64,000 nt of DNA from JBEKCP01 sp049509515 (GTDB lineage Bacteria > Planctomycetota > Planctomycetia > Pirellulales > Thermoguttaceae): the NCBI GenBank assembly GCA_049509515.1, contig JBEKZV010000002.1:1-64000 (forward strand). The letters are read 5' to 3'. This document shows positions 43,280-53,400 of this stretch, piece after piece (the stretch's first letter is position 1; the number at the start of each line of letters is the position of its first letter). Below the pieces are notes generated by a model. It searched no databases and was not told the DNA's origin. It saw nothing but the letters and a program-made list of their open reading frames with translations. Position numbers and translations under genes: made by a program.

Positions 43280-44011
43280 ATGACCGCCATCCGCAAATGT
43301 CGATTCCTGTGGCTCGGTACGCTGGGCGTCGCAACCTGGATGGGTTGCGCCAGCCCGGGGTTTTCGCCGTGGAAGACCGCGTCCTTGGGGAATTCTTCCG
43401 ATGGCCAGGCCGACGCTGCCGGGCAGCCTCATGGGGAACTTCCTCCCAAAGAAGCCGCACGCGCGTGTTTGGCCGCCGCGGAGGAGCTGCAAAACAGCGG
43501 ACACGGGGAGCAGGCCATTCCGCTCTACGAGAAGGCGCGAAGAAACGATCCAAGCCTGAAATCCGTCGCGCACCGCCTGGCGGTGCTGTACGATGCCCAG
43601 GGCGACGGTGCCCGCTCGCTATGCGAGTACAACAAAGCACTGGAGTCCGAGCCCAAGAATCCCGGGCTGTTGAGCGACTTGGGATACTATTACTACGAGC
43701 GGGGAAACCGGGCCGAAGCCGAGCGGTCGCTGCGTAAAGCCCTGGCGATTGACCCGAGCCATCAAAAGGCGCTCTGCAATTTGGGATTGGTTCTTGCCGC
43801 AGAGGGGCGATTCGACGAGAGTTTCGAGGTCTTTGCCAAAGCGGTCGGCCCCGCCGCGGCGCACTCCAATGTCGGCGTGCTCATGGCGAAGCAAGGACGT
43901 TACGAGCAGGCCGGACAGGCCTTCCACCAGGCGCTCGCAATGGACGCCACCCTGCCGCAGCCCAAGGCATTCCTGGCCTACCTCGACAGGCAACCGCCCG
44001 ATCGCCAATAG
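43280..44011 (+). CDS. tadD: TadD-like TPR lipoprotein
   Basis: This encodes 243 residues. The signal ends in a lipobox (TWMGCAS, Cys about 23). Tetratricopeptide repeats follow from about 60: QAIPLYEKARRNDPSLKSVA, CEYNKALESEPKNPGLLSDL, RSLRKALAIDPSHQKALCNL and QAFHQALAMDATLPQPKAF. TadD-type TPR lipoproteins help the secretin assemble. It starts 17 bases after a family D repeat. No prepilin peptidase (TadV) follows, so processing must depend on a gene elsewhere. Confidence 0.8.
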   Translation: MTAIRKCRFLWLGTLGVATWMGCASPGFSPWKTASLGNSSDGQADAAGQPHGELPPKEAARACLAAAEELQNSGHGEQAIPLYEKARRNDPSLKSVAHRLAVLYDAQGDGARSLCEYNKALESEPKNPGLLSDLGYYYYERGNRAEAERSLRKALAIDPSHQKALCNLGLVLAAEGRFDESFEVFAKAVGPAAAHSNVGVLMAKQGRYEQAGQAFHQALAMDATLPQPKAFLAYLDRQPPDRQ

Positions 44012-44208
44012 AATCCGGCATCGGCTACAGCACCGGTCGCACAAATGGACGGAATTCGCGACGGAGGGAATGACTCTCGTGTCGGCGGCGGCCGGGAATC
44101 GAGCCGCTAGGGCGGCCAGAACTGAGCCGGCAACCTGCCCGTCGGGAGGTCCCTGGGGACCTCGCGGCTGCGGGCATCACGAGGCTTCTAACCGTTCACA
44201 GGGCGGCC

Positions 44209-44284
44209 GGGGACTAGTCCATTTTTCGGCCAACCGCCGCTTTCTTGCAGTTACAGCCAGGCCCGAAAACATGGACCTGTCCCC
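44209..44284. repeat. Inverted repeat GGGGAC...TCCATTTTTCGG / CCGAAAACATGGA...GTCCCC
   Basis: The left end GGGGACTAGTCCATTTTTCGG is matched by CCGAAAACATGGACCTGTCC then CC at the right, about 20 paired bases with few mismatches. It resembles family A in its GTCCCC ends, but the interior differs. It is probably a related small dispersed element. Confidence 0.65.
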
Positions 44285-44464
44285 TTCCTCTCCCGAGGCT
44301 TCTGCCCCGCCGACCGGCCGGGCGTGGACTGGCGGCTTGCGTCCCGCCGGCATCCCGCGGATAATGGCGTGAAATCCTGCGTGTTGCCCACCGGGCAGAC
44401 AGCGCCCCCGTTCAGACACACCCAAAGACAGGTGGAAGTCGCGGTCCTCGACGGCCAAGGCAAA

Positions 44465-44519
44465 GTGGCGCGGGCGTCTCGCCTGCCGGCGAAAATGCCG
44501 GCGGGACGCGTGCACCACG
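44465..44519. repeat. Palindromic repeat family C, copy 2
   Basis: GTGGCGCGGGCGTCTCGCC then TGCCGGC, with GCCGGCGGGACGCGTGCAC then CAC, is the reverse-orientation relative of the element at 31162-31214. It lies about 65 bases upstream of the next gene. Confidence 0.65.
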
Positions 44520-44585
44520 AGGGTAGATGCACGGTGCCCGTCGACCCGCCCTACAGGCTGCGAGCTTCAACAAGGGGAGTGAGCG

Positions 44586-46148
44586 GTGAGCAAGAGAATA
44601 TCGACGTTCGTCGTTCCGGTTCTGTTGGGGGTGCTCGTCAACAGGTTGTTCGCCGAGCCGGGTTCCGAGGCTATTGCCAAGCAAGCTCCGACCGGCCGGG
44701 TTGTCGTGATCAAACGCCTGGATGCAGTGGATCTGGCAAAACCGATCCCCCTTTCGATCACCGGTGCCGATGGCGTCAAGATCGCATTTCAAACCAAGGG
44801 CAGCGACTTGCAGACAAGATTCACCCTTCACGAGGCATCCCTGGGAGACGTGTCCCATCATCGGGGCGCTTACCGGTTCACGGGCAATTGGCGCTTGACG
44901 GCCGCCACTTATGCCTGGGGAGGCGGCGACTGGACGCCATGCCTGTATCGCGCCGATCAATTCCTTCCCCAGGATTCGAAGCAGGAGGGCGGCTTCGAAT
45001 TGATCCGCGAAGGCGTGCCGCGGGGGAGCAGTTTCGCACGGTTCACGCAAATGACTTTCCAGGCAACCAAGAATCAAGTGCGAAACCTGGTGATTTACCG
45101 GGGCGACGACACCACGCCGCCCGAGGCGCCCGGGCAACTGACCGCCCGGGCCGTCGCTTCGGCCGTGTACCTGGGGTGGAAAGCGGCCGGCGACAACGTG
45201 GGGGTCGCGTGGTATGTGATCTCGCGCGCCGCGGGCGACAAGAAGTTCATGAAGATCGCGCAAACAGCGGACCTGGAGTACACGGACCAGCCGCCGGCCG
45301 CGGGCACGTATCGCTACCGCGTCCTGGCCGCGGACTATGAGCGGAACCTGGGCCCGTGGTCGGCGGCCGGCAGCGCGACGGTCGCACAACGCTCCGCCCA
45401 GCCGGCGCCGAGCTCGGTCGCCGCCGATGCGTTGCACTATGCGGATCATGTCCGTGCCGTACACGACGCCGGTCGAGGCAGGGTGAACAAGGGGTTGGTG
45501 TATCATTACGGCGACTGCATCAACTACCTGGACCGGACTCAAGACCGCAACCGGGCCATCCTGCCGCTGCTGCCGTACACGTTGTTCAACCAGATTCCCA
45601 ATCCCAAGGTCGATCTGAGCCCCACGACCACCAGCGCCACGCTTCTCGGAGACCTCCGCAACCCCGCCAAGAAGATCCTGACGTTGCGGCCCGAGTTCTG
45701 CGTGCTCACCTGCGGCATTGAAGACCTGCGGGCAACCCCTCCGGCGGAGCCAAAGGTGGTGGTGGAGAACGTCCTGCAGATGATCAGAACGTTCGAGGCG
45801 CAGGGCACGGTGGTGATCTTTGCGACCACCAATCCCTATGCGCGAACCAATCCCGTAGGCTCGCCCGAGGAACGGCTCAGCGATGCGCTCGCCAAGACGT
45901 GCGACGAGAACAAGGTTCCGGTTGCGCGCGTTTTCGACATGTACCGGAGTGCCGCGCGGAGCGGGGAAGACTATGGCAAGCTGATGACCCCGGTCGACAT
46001 GGACACCCATAACGGGGCCTGGCCGCACGGGTTCGGGTATGCCGCGTTGTGGCCGTCCTTCGAGGAGGGGATTACCCGGCGTCTGATTGTCGTCAAGGAG
46101 ACGCTCGACCAGGTGCTCTTCACCCTCATGGACCGGCCGGACCGGTAG
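44586..46148 (+). CDS. Secreted SGNH-hydrolase-like protein with fibronectin III domain, catalytic Ser replaced
   Basis: This encodes 520 residues from a GTG, with a signal peptide (about 5-23). Residues about 50-175 are a beta-rich region. Residues about 178-275 form a fibronectin type III domain (APGQLTARAVASAVYLGWKA, then TYRYRVLAADYERNLGPWS). The SGNH-like fold follows: block I reads YHYGDCINYL, so Cys stands where the nucleophile Ser of GDS is expected. Block III reads LTCGIEDL (Glu-Asp in place of Asn-Asp), and the last block DMDTHNGAWPHGFGY keeps the His. It therefore may be inactive or use Cys. It lies 20 bases upstream of the next gene, so the two are probably co-transcribed. Confidence 0.65.
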   Translation: MSKRISTFVVPVLLGVLVNRLFAEPGSEAIAKQAPTGRVVVIKRLDAVDLAKPIPLSITGADGVKIAFQTKGSDLQTRFTLHEASLGDVSHHRGAYRFTGNWRLTAATYAWGGGDWTPCLYRADQFLPQDSKQEGGFELIREGVPRGSSFARFTQMTFQATKNQVRNLVIYRGDDTTPPEAPGQLTARAVASAVYLGWKAAGDNVGVAWYVISRAAGDKKFMKIAQTADLEYTDQPPAAGTYRYRVLAADYERNLGPWSAAGSATVAQRSAQPAPSSVAADALHYADHVRAVHDAGRGRVNKGLVYHYGDCINYLDRTQDRNRAILPLLPYTLFNQIPNPKVDLSPTTTSATLLGDLRNPAKKILTLRPEFCVLTCGIEDLRATPPAEPKVVVENVLQMIRTFEAQGTVVIFATTNPYARTNPVGSPEERLSDALAKTCDENKVPVARVFDMYRSAARSGEDYGKLMTPVDMDTHNGAWPHGFGYAALWPSFEEGITRRLIVVKETLDQVLFTLMDRPDR

Positions 46149-46168
46149 AAGAACAGGGGATCACGCAG

Positions 46169-48226
46169 ATGCAGACCAAATTGCGAATTCTGGTCGCGGC
46201 GGTTGCGGTGCAGGGTTTGCTGGGCACGGGCGGTGTGCAGGCCGACCAGCCGGCCTTGAGGAAACTCACCCCGCACCTGTCGGTCTACTGCGGGCCGATC
46301 AACGTGGGCATCCTCCGCGACGGCCGGAAGGCCCTGCTGATTGATTGCGGCGACGGTGCGGTCGCCGACAAGCTGGGCGAGTTGGGCGTGAAGACCGTCG
46401 ATCGAATCATCTTCACGCATCATCACCGCGATCAGGCGTGCGGCGCCCCGGCGTTTGTCGCCGCGGGCGCCAAGATCGGCGTGCCCGAGGCCGAGCGGGG
46501 CTTCTTCGAATGGCCGAAATTGCAGTGGCAGTGGGAATGCCGGTATAACAATATGACTTTGAATTACCCGAGCGGTCCCATGTTCGCCTTGACCGAGGGG
46601 CTCAAGGTGGATGCGGGATATGCCGATGGGCAGAAGTTCACTTGGGGCCCGGCGGAACTCAAGGCGCTTGCCACCCCCGGCCACACCGCCGGCTCGATGA
46701 GTTACGAGGTGAACGTTGATGGCAAGCGGGTCGTCTTCTGCGGCGACTGCATCTACAACGAAGGCCAGGTGTGGGACCTCTACAGCCTGAATCGCGAATA
46801 CGGGCCGTGTGGTCCCACGGTGACCAACAAGAATGGCCAGACCATCCGATACCGCGTTCTGGGTTGGGCCGACTACGAAGCGTTTCTGGGGGCCAGACAG
46901 GTCCTCCAGAAGAGCCTGGGGCGGGTCAAGCAGGCCAAGCCGGATTTGCTGGTGCCTTCCCATGGCCGCATCATGACCGACCCGGCCAAAGCGATCGACG
47001 CGCTGGTGGCCCGCTTGGACGCGTGCTTCGACAATTACATCGCCATTTCGCATTTGCGCTGGGATTTCGCCGATTACTACGAGGTCTGCACGGACAGCAC
47101 CCGCCGGGACTTCCTGCCGCTGTGGAAGGATGGAAAGGTCGGCGCAACGCTGCGGAACAAGGCCGCTCCTCCCTGCGTCAGCCATCACGGGGAGACCTCC
47201 TGGGTCCTGAAGTCCAAGGACGGCCCGGCCCTGGTCACGGATTACGAGAACGGCGCTGAAAAAGAACTGCAGAAGATGGTTGCGAAAGGCGAGCTGAGCG
47301 GCGTTGAATGCCTGTGGATCACCCATTACCACGACGATCACTGTCGTGCCGGGGTGGTTCCCTTCCGCAAGGCATTCCCGCGGGCCACCGTCATCACCGA
47401 TAGCCACGTGGCCGAGGTCATCACCGCGCCGGCCGCGTGGCCGCCGTTGCCTTGCCTGAATCCCGACAAGGTGCAAGTGGACCGCGTCACGAAGGACGGC
47501 GAGTCATGGCGGTGGCACGAGTTCAAGCTCACCGCCTACCATTTCCCGGGCCAGACGCTGTATCACGGCGGGCTGTTGGCTGAAACGGGAGATCTGCGGA
47601 TCCTGTTTGTCGGCGACGCGCTCACCGCGGGCGGGATTGAAGACTACTGCGCGTTCAACCGCAATTGGCTGGGCCGGGGGCTCGGCTACGACCGCTGTCT
47701 CGAACTCGTCGAGAAACTGCAGCCGACGGACCTCCTCTACGCCCACCGGGACCAGGCGTTCGCGTACACCGTGGAGGACTGCCGCTTCATGCGGGCCAAC
47801 CTCGCCCGGCGGGAGAAGCTGTTTGCGGAGGTGTTGCCCTGGGACAACCCCAACTATGGTCTGGACGGCTGGTGGGTCATGTGCCGGCCGTACGAAGTGC
47901 ACGTGAAGATCGGCGACCCGCAGGCAGGTGCCCGGGCGGCCTTCGCGGTGTTCCTGATGAACCATTCTTCGGTGCCGCAAACCGCCGCCTGCCGGGCGGT
48001 TCCCCCGCGAAGCTGGGGCGGGCCGCCGCTTCCCCCCGCCTCGCTGGCGGATACGTCCGACTGGCCGAAGGCCCAGATACCGCCCAAGACCGAAGGCCGC
48101 GTGCCCCTGACGCTGGCCGTTCCGGCCGGCGTCCCGCCCGGCCGCTACGTGGTGCCGGTCGACGTCCGCTACGGTTCCCGGGTGCTGCCGCAGTTCACGG
48201 TGGCGCTGATCATGGTGGGTCGGTAG
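46169..48226 (+). CDS. Secreted protein with two metallo-beta-lactamase-fold domains
   Basis: This encodes 685 residues with a signal peptide (about 5-25). Domain 1 (about 35-300) has FTHHHRDQACG, which keeps HxHxD but has Gln for the next His, then ATPGHTAGSM, VFCGDCIYN and LVPSHGRIM. Domain 2 (about 335-590) has the full motif ITHYHDDHCRAG, then YHFPGQTLYHGG, LFVGDALTAGG and YAHRDQAF. A beta-rich C-terminus follows (about 600-685). Tandem domains of this type hydrolyse lactams, esters, phosphodiesters or thioesters in different families; the substrate cannot be told. The pairing with the SGNH-like gene hints at processing of a shared ester substrate. Confidence 0.8.
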   Translation: MQTKLRILVAAVAVQGLLGTGGVQADQPALRKLTPHLSVYCGPINVGILRDGRKALLIDCGDGAVADKLGELGVKTVDRIIFTHHHRDQACGAPAFVAAGAKIGVPEAERGFFEWPKLQWQWECRYNNMTLNYPSGPMFALTEGLKVDAGYADGQKFTWGPAELKALATPGHTAGSMSYEVNVDGKRVVFCGDCIYNEGQVWDLYSLNREYGPCGPTVTNKNGQTIRYRVLGWADYEAFLGARQVLQKSLGRVKQAKPDLLVPSHGRIMTDPAKAIDALVARLDACFDNYIAISHLRWDFADYYEVCTDSTRRDFLPLWKDGKVGATLRNKAAPPCVSHHGETSWVLKSKDGPALVTDYENGAEKELQKMVAKGELSGVECLWITHYHDDHCRAGVVPFRKAFPRATVITDSHVAEVITAPAAWPPLPCLNPDKVQVDRVTKDGESWRWHEFKLTAYHFPGQTLYHGGLLAETGDLRILFVGDALTAGGIEDYCAFNRNWLGRGLGYDRCLELVEKLQPTDLLYAHRDQAFAYTVEDCRFMRANLARREKLFAEVLPWDNPNYGLDGWWVMCRPYEVHVKIGDPQAGARAAFAVFLMNHSSVPQTAACRAVPPRSWGGPPLPPASLADTSDWPKAQIPPKTEGRVPLTLAVPAGVPPGRYVVPVDVRYGSRVLPQFTVALIMVGR

Positions 48227-48672
48227 GCGCCCGATCCTCAGGAGCAATGCCCTGCAGAAATCCGCGCGTCTTGCGACACTACTCTTTATGGGGACGGTGG
48301 CGTGGTGCATATCCGGCCTGCCCGGATACGCGGCAGATAAACCGGCCCCGGCAGCGGTGAAATCCTGCTGGGAGGTCCCCGGCCAGGCCGAGGTGCCGGT
48401 CGCCGTGTTCCCGGGCGGCAGGGGAAAGTCCGCACGGTCGCGCACTGCGACGGCCGCGGCGTGCCGGCGCCGGCCGGCAAAAGGAAGATCCCCGCCCCGA
48501 TCTCTCCGCGCCCGGATTTCCGGCAAATTCCCGGGGGGGCTTGACACAACCCCGTCCGGCGACAAAACTCAGCTTCGTCAGGCTGTCGCCGTGAGGTACC
48601 GGCCGCCACGACAAAGGCCAGGACTCCGCGAGTCGGAAGCGATCCTGTTTCCCGGGCCGTCGTTTCGAGCTT
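48227..48672. other. Intergenic region with possible 5' gene remnant
   Basis: About 446 bases. A frame near 48250-48440 reads LQKSARLATLLFMGTVAWCI, then an AADKPAPA segment, like a signal peptide and the start of a secreted protein, before turning non-coding. AGGAGC lies just upstream. It may be the start of a lost gene. The promoter-like boxes at 48541-48569 follow. Confidence 0.35.
48541..48569 (+). promoter_or_regulatory. Possible sigma-70 promoter of the DUF47-Pit operon
   Basis: TTGACA at 48541-48546 is a perfect -35 box. AAAACT at 48564-48569, 17 bases on, is a weak -10. It lies about 100 bases upstream of the DUF47 start at 48673. No PHO-box-like direct repeat was recognised. Confidence 0.35.
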
Positions 48673-49302
48673 ATGTTCTCTCTCCAGCGATTTCTCAGCA
48701 AGGGGCATCGTTTCTTCGATCTCTTGGATGCCAGTGCCGAGGAGGCGCAGCAGTCCGTGCGCGCGCTGATCGAGCTGATCAACGCGCCGCACGACGGCCG
48801 CACGCTGGAAGAGTTCGTTCTGCGGCGAAGGCAGGAAAAGCAGCTTCACGAACAAATCACGGCCCTGCTGTGCAGCACCTTGATCACTCCCTTGGAGCGC
48901 GAGGACATCGAGGACCTGTCCAACGCCTTGTCCCGGATCACCAAGAGCACCAAGAAGTTCGCGCAGCGCTTCCTGATCTCGCATTCCTGGATTTCCGGAC
49001 GGGTCTTCTCGCAGCAGGCCCAGCTTCTGCAACAGGCAACCGACACGCTGTGCCGGATGGTTCGGCGGCTGCGGCACGGACCGAACCTGAATAGGATCCA
49101 GGAGGAGAACGGCCTTCTCCACCAGTATGAAGGGGAAGCCGACAAGCTGATGATCGAACTGCTCAAGAATCTCTACAGCGGAGAACACGATGCTCGACAA
49201 ATGATCGTGACCCGCGATCTGTTCGAGTTGCTCGAGAAGGTCATCGACCGCTGCCGGGATGCGGGCAATATCGCCTTCCGCACCGTGCTGAAGAACTCCT
49301 GA
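48673..49302 (+). CDS. DUF47 (PhoU-like) Pit accessory protein
   Basis: This encodes 209 residues. It is all-helical, with a PhoU-like pattern: FFDLLDASAEEAQQSVRALI, LHEQITALLCSTLITPLERE, EDIEDLSNALSRITKSTKKF and DLFELLEKVIDRCRDAGNIA. The acidic DR/DIxxLxxxxD positions that bind metal in PhoU are present. Such proteins regulate the neighbouring low-affinity phosphate transporter. The pit gene starts 90 bases downstream on the same strand. Confidence 0.9.
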   Translation: MFSLQRFLSKGHRFFDLLDASAEEAQQSVRALIELINAPHDGRTLEEFVLRRRQEKQLHEQITALLCSTLITPLEREDIEDLSNALSRITKSTKKFAQRFLISHSWISGRVFSQQAQLLQQATDTLCRMVRRLRHGPNLNRIQEENGLLHQYEGEADKLMIELLKNLYSGEHDARQMIVTRDLFELLEKVIDRCRDAGNIAFRTVLKNS

Positions 49303-49391
49303 GGACGCCGAAGAACAATCCGTCCCGGTGCGAGGTCCGGCCGTAATCCCCCTCCTTGTTTTGGCGGTTCTGAGACACAAGGCGATCCGCG

Positions 49392-50447
49392 ATGACGTTG
49401 GTGCTGTGCGTGCTCCTGTTCGGGCTGGTCTTCGAGTACATCAACGGTTTCCATGATACGGCCAACTCCATTGCCACCGTCGTTTCCACGCGCGTCCTCA
49501 GCCCCCGGCAGGCGGTGCTCATGGCCGCGGTCTGCAATCTGCTCGGCGCCTTTTGGGGCACGGCGGTCGCCGAAACCATCGGAAACGGCCTGGTGGAGAG
49601 CCACGCCGTCACCTTGCACACCTTGTTCTCCGCCGTGCTCGCGGCTATCTGTTGGAACCTTCTCACCTGGTGGTTCGGCCTCCCGTCGAGCTCCAGCCAC
49701 GCCCTGATCGGCGGCCTGTGCGGGGCGACCGTCGCGTCGGCCCAGGGCGACTTGTCCGTCGTTCGCTGGTGCGTCACCGGCGCGGATGGGCCGGAGGGCT
49801 TGTGGCCCAAGGTCGTCTTGCCGATGATCGCCTCCCCCGTCGTCGGACTACTCATCGGGTACCTGGTCATGGGCCTGTTGCTGGCCATCCTCCGCAATTG
49901 GCGGCCCTATCGGGTGAATATGCTCTTCGGCAAGATGCAATTGGCAAGCGCCGCACTGATGGGGCTCAGTCACGGCACGAACGATGCGCAGAAGACGATG
50001 GGCATCCTGACCCTCGCCCTGTGGACCGGCACGCAGAACGGCATCTTCCAAGACCTGCCGCGGTGGTTGACCCTCTTTGACACGCCACACTTCGCCGTAC
50101 ACGGCTGGGTGAAGGTCGTCTGCTCGTTGACGATGGCGGCGGGCACGGCTGCCGGCGGCTGGCGGATCATCCGCACCATGGGGCACCGCATGGTGCGGCT
50201 GCAACCGGTCCATGGCTTCGCCGCCGAGACCTCCGCGGCCACGGTGATCCAGTTGGCCAGCCACTGGGGCATCCCCCTCTCGACCACCCAGGTGATCTCC
50301 GCCTCGATACTCGGCGTGGGCGCCACCCGCCGACTGAATGCCGTCAAGTGGCGGATCGTGGGGCGGATGGTGGGCGCCTGGGTCCTGACGCTGCCGGCCA
50401 CCGCCATCTTAAGCTACCTGCTCGAACGCCTGCTGCGGTTCCTGTGA
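49392..50447 (+). CDS. pit: Inorganic phosphate transporter, PiT family
   Basis: This encodes 351 residues with about ten hydrophobic segments. Signatures are FEYINGFHDTANSIATVVST (about 14-33), GLPSSSSHALIGGLCGA, GLSHGTNDAQKTMGILTLAL and SHWGIPLSTTQVISASILGV, the duplicated PiT halves. It moves phosphate with a metal cation, or with Na+/H+, across the inner membrane. It is one of the shorter PiT types. It forms an operon with the DUF47 gene. Confidence 0.95.
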   Translation: MTLVLCVLLFGLVFEYINGFHDTANSIATVVSTRVLSPRQAVLMAAVCNLLGAFWGTAVAETIGNGLVESHAVTLHTLFSAVLAAICWNLLTWWFGLPSSSSHALIGGLCGATVASAQGDLSVVRWCVTGADGPEGLWPKVVLPMIASPVVGLLIGYLVMGLLLAILRNWRPYRVNMLFGKMQLASAALMGLSHGTNDAQKTMGILTLALWTGTQNGIFQDLPRWLTLFDTPHFAVHGWVKVVCSLTMAAGTAAGGWRIIRTMGHRMVRLQPVHGFAAETSAATVIQLASHWGIPLSTTQVISASILGVGATRRLNAVKWRIVGRMVGAWVLTLPATAILSYLLERLLRFL

Positions 50448-50454
50448 GCCGGCC

Positions 50455-53400
50455 ATGCCGCCTCCTGCCCCCCGGACGATCACCATGCCCGTCGCACGCC
50501 GTGCCGCACAACTCGATGTCGGGACCGCCGGCGCATGCGGATTCGATCCGGCCGGGCTGGTCCGATGCGCCGCCTTGTGCGGGCTGCTGTTGGCCTGCAC
50601 GTGGGCCGGGGCGCCGCGCGCCGAGGGGGGCGACTGGCCCACCTGGCGCTGCGACGCCGCCCGCACCGCCTGTTGCCGGGAGGAGCTGCCCGATCGGTTG
50701 CACCTGCAGTGGGTCCGCAAGCTTCCGCCGCAGATCACCGCCTGGAAGGACGAAAGCGTGATGCGGTTCGACGAGAGCTACCTGCCCATCGTGCTGGGCA
50801 ACCTGATGTTCGTAGGCTCGACGCGGAGCGATTCCCTGACCGCCTATGACGTCGAGTCGGGCGCGGAGCGCTGGCGATTCTACTGCGGCGGACCGGTCCG
50901 CACAGCCCCGGCCGGTTGGAAGGGAAAGGTCTACGTCGCCGCCGACGACGGGCTGCTCTACTGTCTGGCGGCGGCCGACGGCCGGCTGCTGTGGAAGTTC
51001 CGGGGCGCGCTGGCCGACCGCCGCCTGCTGGGCAACGAGCGGCTGATCTCCACCTGGCCGGCCCGCGGCGGACCGGTGATCGGCGAGAACGCCGTCTATT
51101 TCGCCGTCGGCGTGTGGCCGCTGATGGGCACGTCGGTCTACGCCTTGGACGCCGAATCGGGCCGCGTCCTGTGGCAGAACGACGCCGCCTCGTTCACCTA
51201 CCGCACGCTGCCGCACGTGGGGGCGGAAGGCTACTCCGGCCTGGCCCCCCAGGGCCACCTCGTGCTGTTGGACGACCTGCTGCTGGTCCCGGGCAGCCGC
51301 TACACGCCGGCCATGTTCGATCGCCGCAGCGGCAAGTTCCTCGGCTATGCCAAGGGCGGCGGACCCGCGCTGGCCGCTCAGGGCCGTTTGCTGGTGGCCG
51401 GCGGTGCGGTCTATGACCTGCGGACGGGAGAACAGATTCACCACGCCGGCGGCACCGACGGCAGCGCAAACTTCGGCCGGACGGTGCTGGCCCGCGGCAT
51501 GTGGTACTCGGAGGCCGGCCTGCTGGATCCCACCAGGATCGAGGTGCGGGAGATCGCCGTCAAAGTGTCCAGGAAGGACGACAGCCCCCTGGACAAGCGG
51601 CTGGACGAGACCTTGCCGCAGTTCAAGGAGTATCGCACCCGCGAGCCGCTGGCCCCCGGTTACGACCCCGAAAAGGACAGCGTCGCCCCGGGCACGACCG
51701 GCCCGGAAAAACCGGCCCTGAAGCCTGTGATGCGGAAGATCGCGGCCGGAACGATCAGTCGCGTGGGAACGCTGAGCGGCGTGCCGTGGCTCGCAGCCGG
51801 CTCGCGCGTAGTCATTACCACCAAGGGGAAAGCCCGGACGATCGAGACGCCCGGCGAGAGCCCGGAGCTCGAGCTGGTGCGCGACAGCCGCGTGCAGGTG
51901 ATCGAGGTGACTCCCCGCCTCGGCATCGTCAAGCACCTATGGAGCGGTGCCTTCGACGGCATCGCCTCCGAGGTGCTGGCGGCCGGGGGCCGGCTGTTCG
52001 TGGTCACGCGCGAGGGCAGCATCTATTGCTTCGGTCCGCAGGAGGTCGTGCCGCGGGTCCACAAGCTGCCCGAGCCGCCCGCGCCTGCCGCAACGGAATG
52101 GACTGCCACGGCCGCGGCGCTGCTGGAAGCCGCGGGCACGAAGGACGGCTACTGCCTCGTGTGGGGACTGAAAGACGGCGGACTGGTCGAAGCCCTGGTC
52201 GAGCACAGCAACCTGCACGTCGTGGCCCTGGATCGCGACGAGCGGAAGGTGGAGGCCCTCCGCCGCCGGTTGGACGCGGCCGGGCTGTACGGCACCCGGG
52301 CGGCCGCCATCGCGGGCGATCCGCGGCAGATCGAGCTGGCGCCCTATTTCGCCAGCCTGATCGTCTCCGAGGATTGGGACGCGGCGGGACCGCAAGACGC
52401 GGCAACGCTCCGCAAGGTCGCCGGGCCGCTGCGGCCCTACGGCGGCAAGGCATGTTTCCCGGGCCCGCGCCACGAGGACCTCCGGAAATGGCTGAAGGAA
52501 TCGGGGCTGGCCGGCTATCAGCTCAAGCGGCGGGGCGAGACGGCGGTGCTGGAGCGGGCCGGTCCGCTGCCCGGCTCCGCCCCCTGGCTGGGCGAGAACG
52601 CCGACGCGGGCAATACCCGCTCGAGCCGCGATCAGTTGGTGATGGCCCCGCTGGGCGTACTGTGGTACGGCAACGACCTGTCGAACCGCCTGGTGCTGCC
52701 GCGGCACGGCGAAGGGCCGGTCGAGCAAGTGGTCGGCGGACGGCTGTTCATCCAGGGGCCCGACAGCCTCAGCGCCGTTGACGTTTACACCGGCCGGCTG
52801 CTGTGGACGCGGAGTTTTCCGGGCATCGGCGATTTCTACAACCGGACCTATCACCAGTTGGGCGCCCACAGCATCGGCGGCAACTTCTACGCCGTGGCCG
52901 ACGCCGTCTACGTCGCCCACGACGGAACCTGCTACGTGCTCGATCCGGCGACGGGCGCGGCGCGGCGCGAGATCCGCCATCACGCCGTTCCCCTCTGGCA
53001 GTTCCTCATGGTTTACCAGGACCTGCTCATCGCCGGCGCCCACCCGACGCTGGACGCCCGCCGGCGGCCTTCGTTCAGCCCCACCTCCAGCAAGGAGATC
53101 GTGGTGATGAACCGCCTCAACGGGCGGATCCTCTGGTCGCGCACGGCCGCCGAGAGCTTCCGGCACTACGGCATCTGTGCGGGCCGGGGGAGGATCTACT
53201 GCATCGACCGGCCGGCGCCCGAGTTCCTCGTCCACAAGAGCAGCAGAGCGGACGTCTCGCGGCTCTATGCCCTCGACGCCCACAGCGGCCGGGTGATCTG
53301 GGAGACGGACGTCGGCGTCAGCGAACAACTCTCGTACAGCGAAGAGCACGACGTCCTGCTGGCGCACTGGGCCATGTCGCTGGGGCGATCGACGGCCCGC

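Larger units (their letters stand above)
44012..44585. other. Intergenic region rich in repeats
   Basis: About 574 bases between the Tad locus and the SGNH-like gene. It contains the hairpin at 44209-44284 and a family C repeat at 44465-44519. Open frames are present but none resembles a protein. AGGGGAG near the end is the ribosome site of the next gene. Confidence 0.5.
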
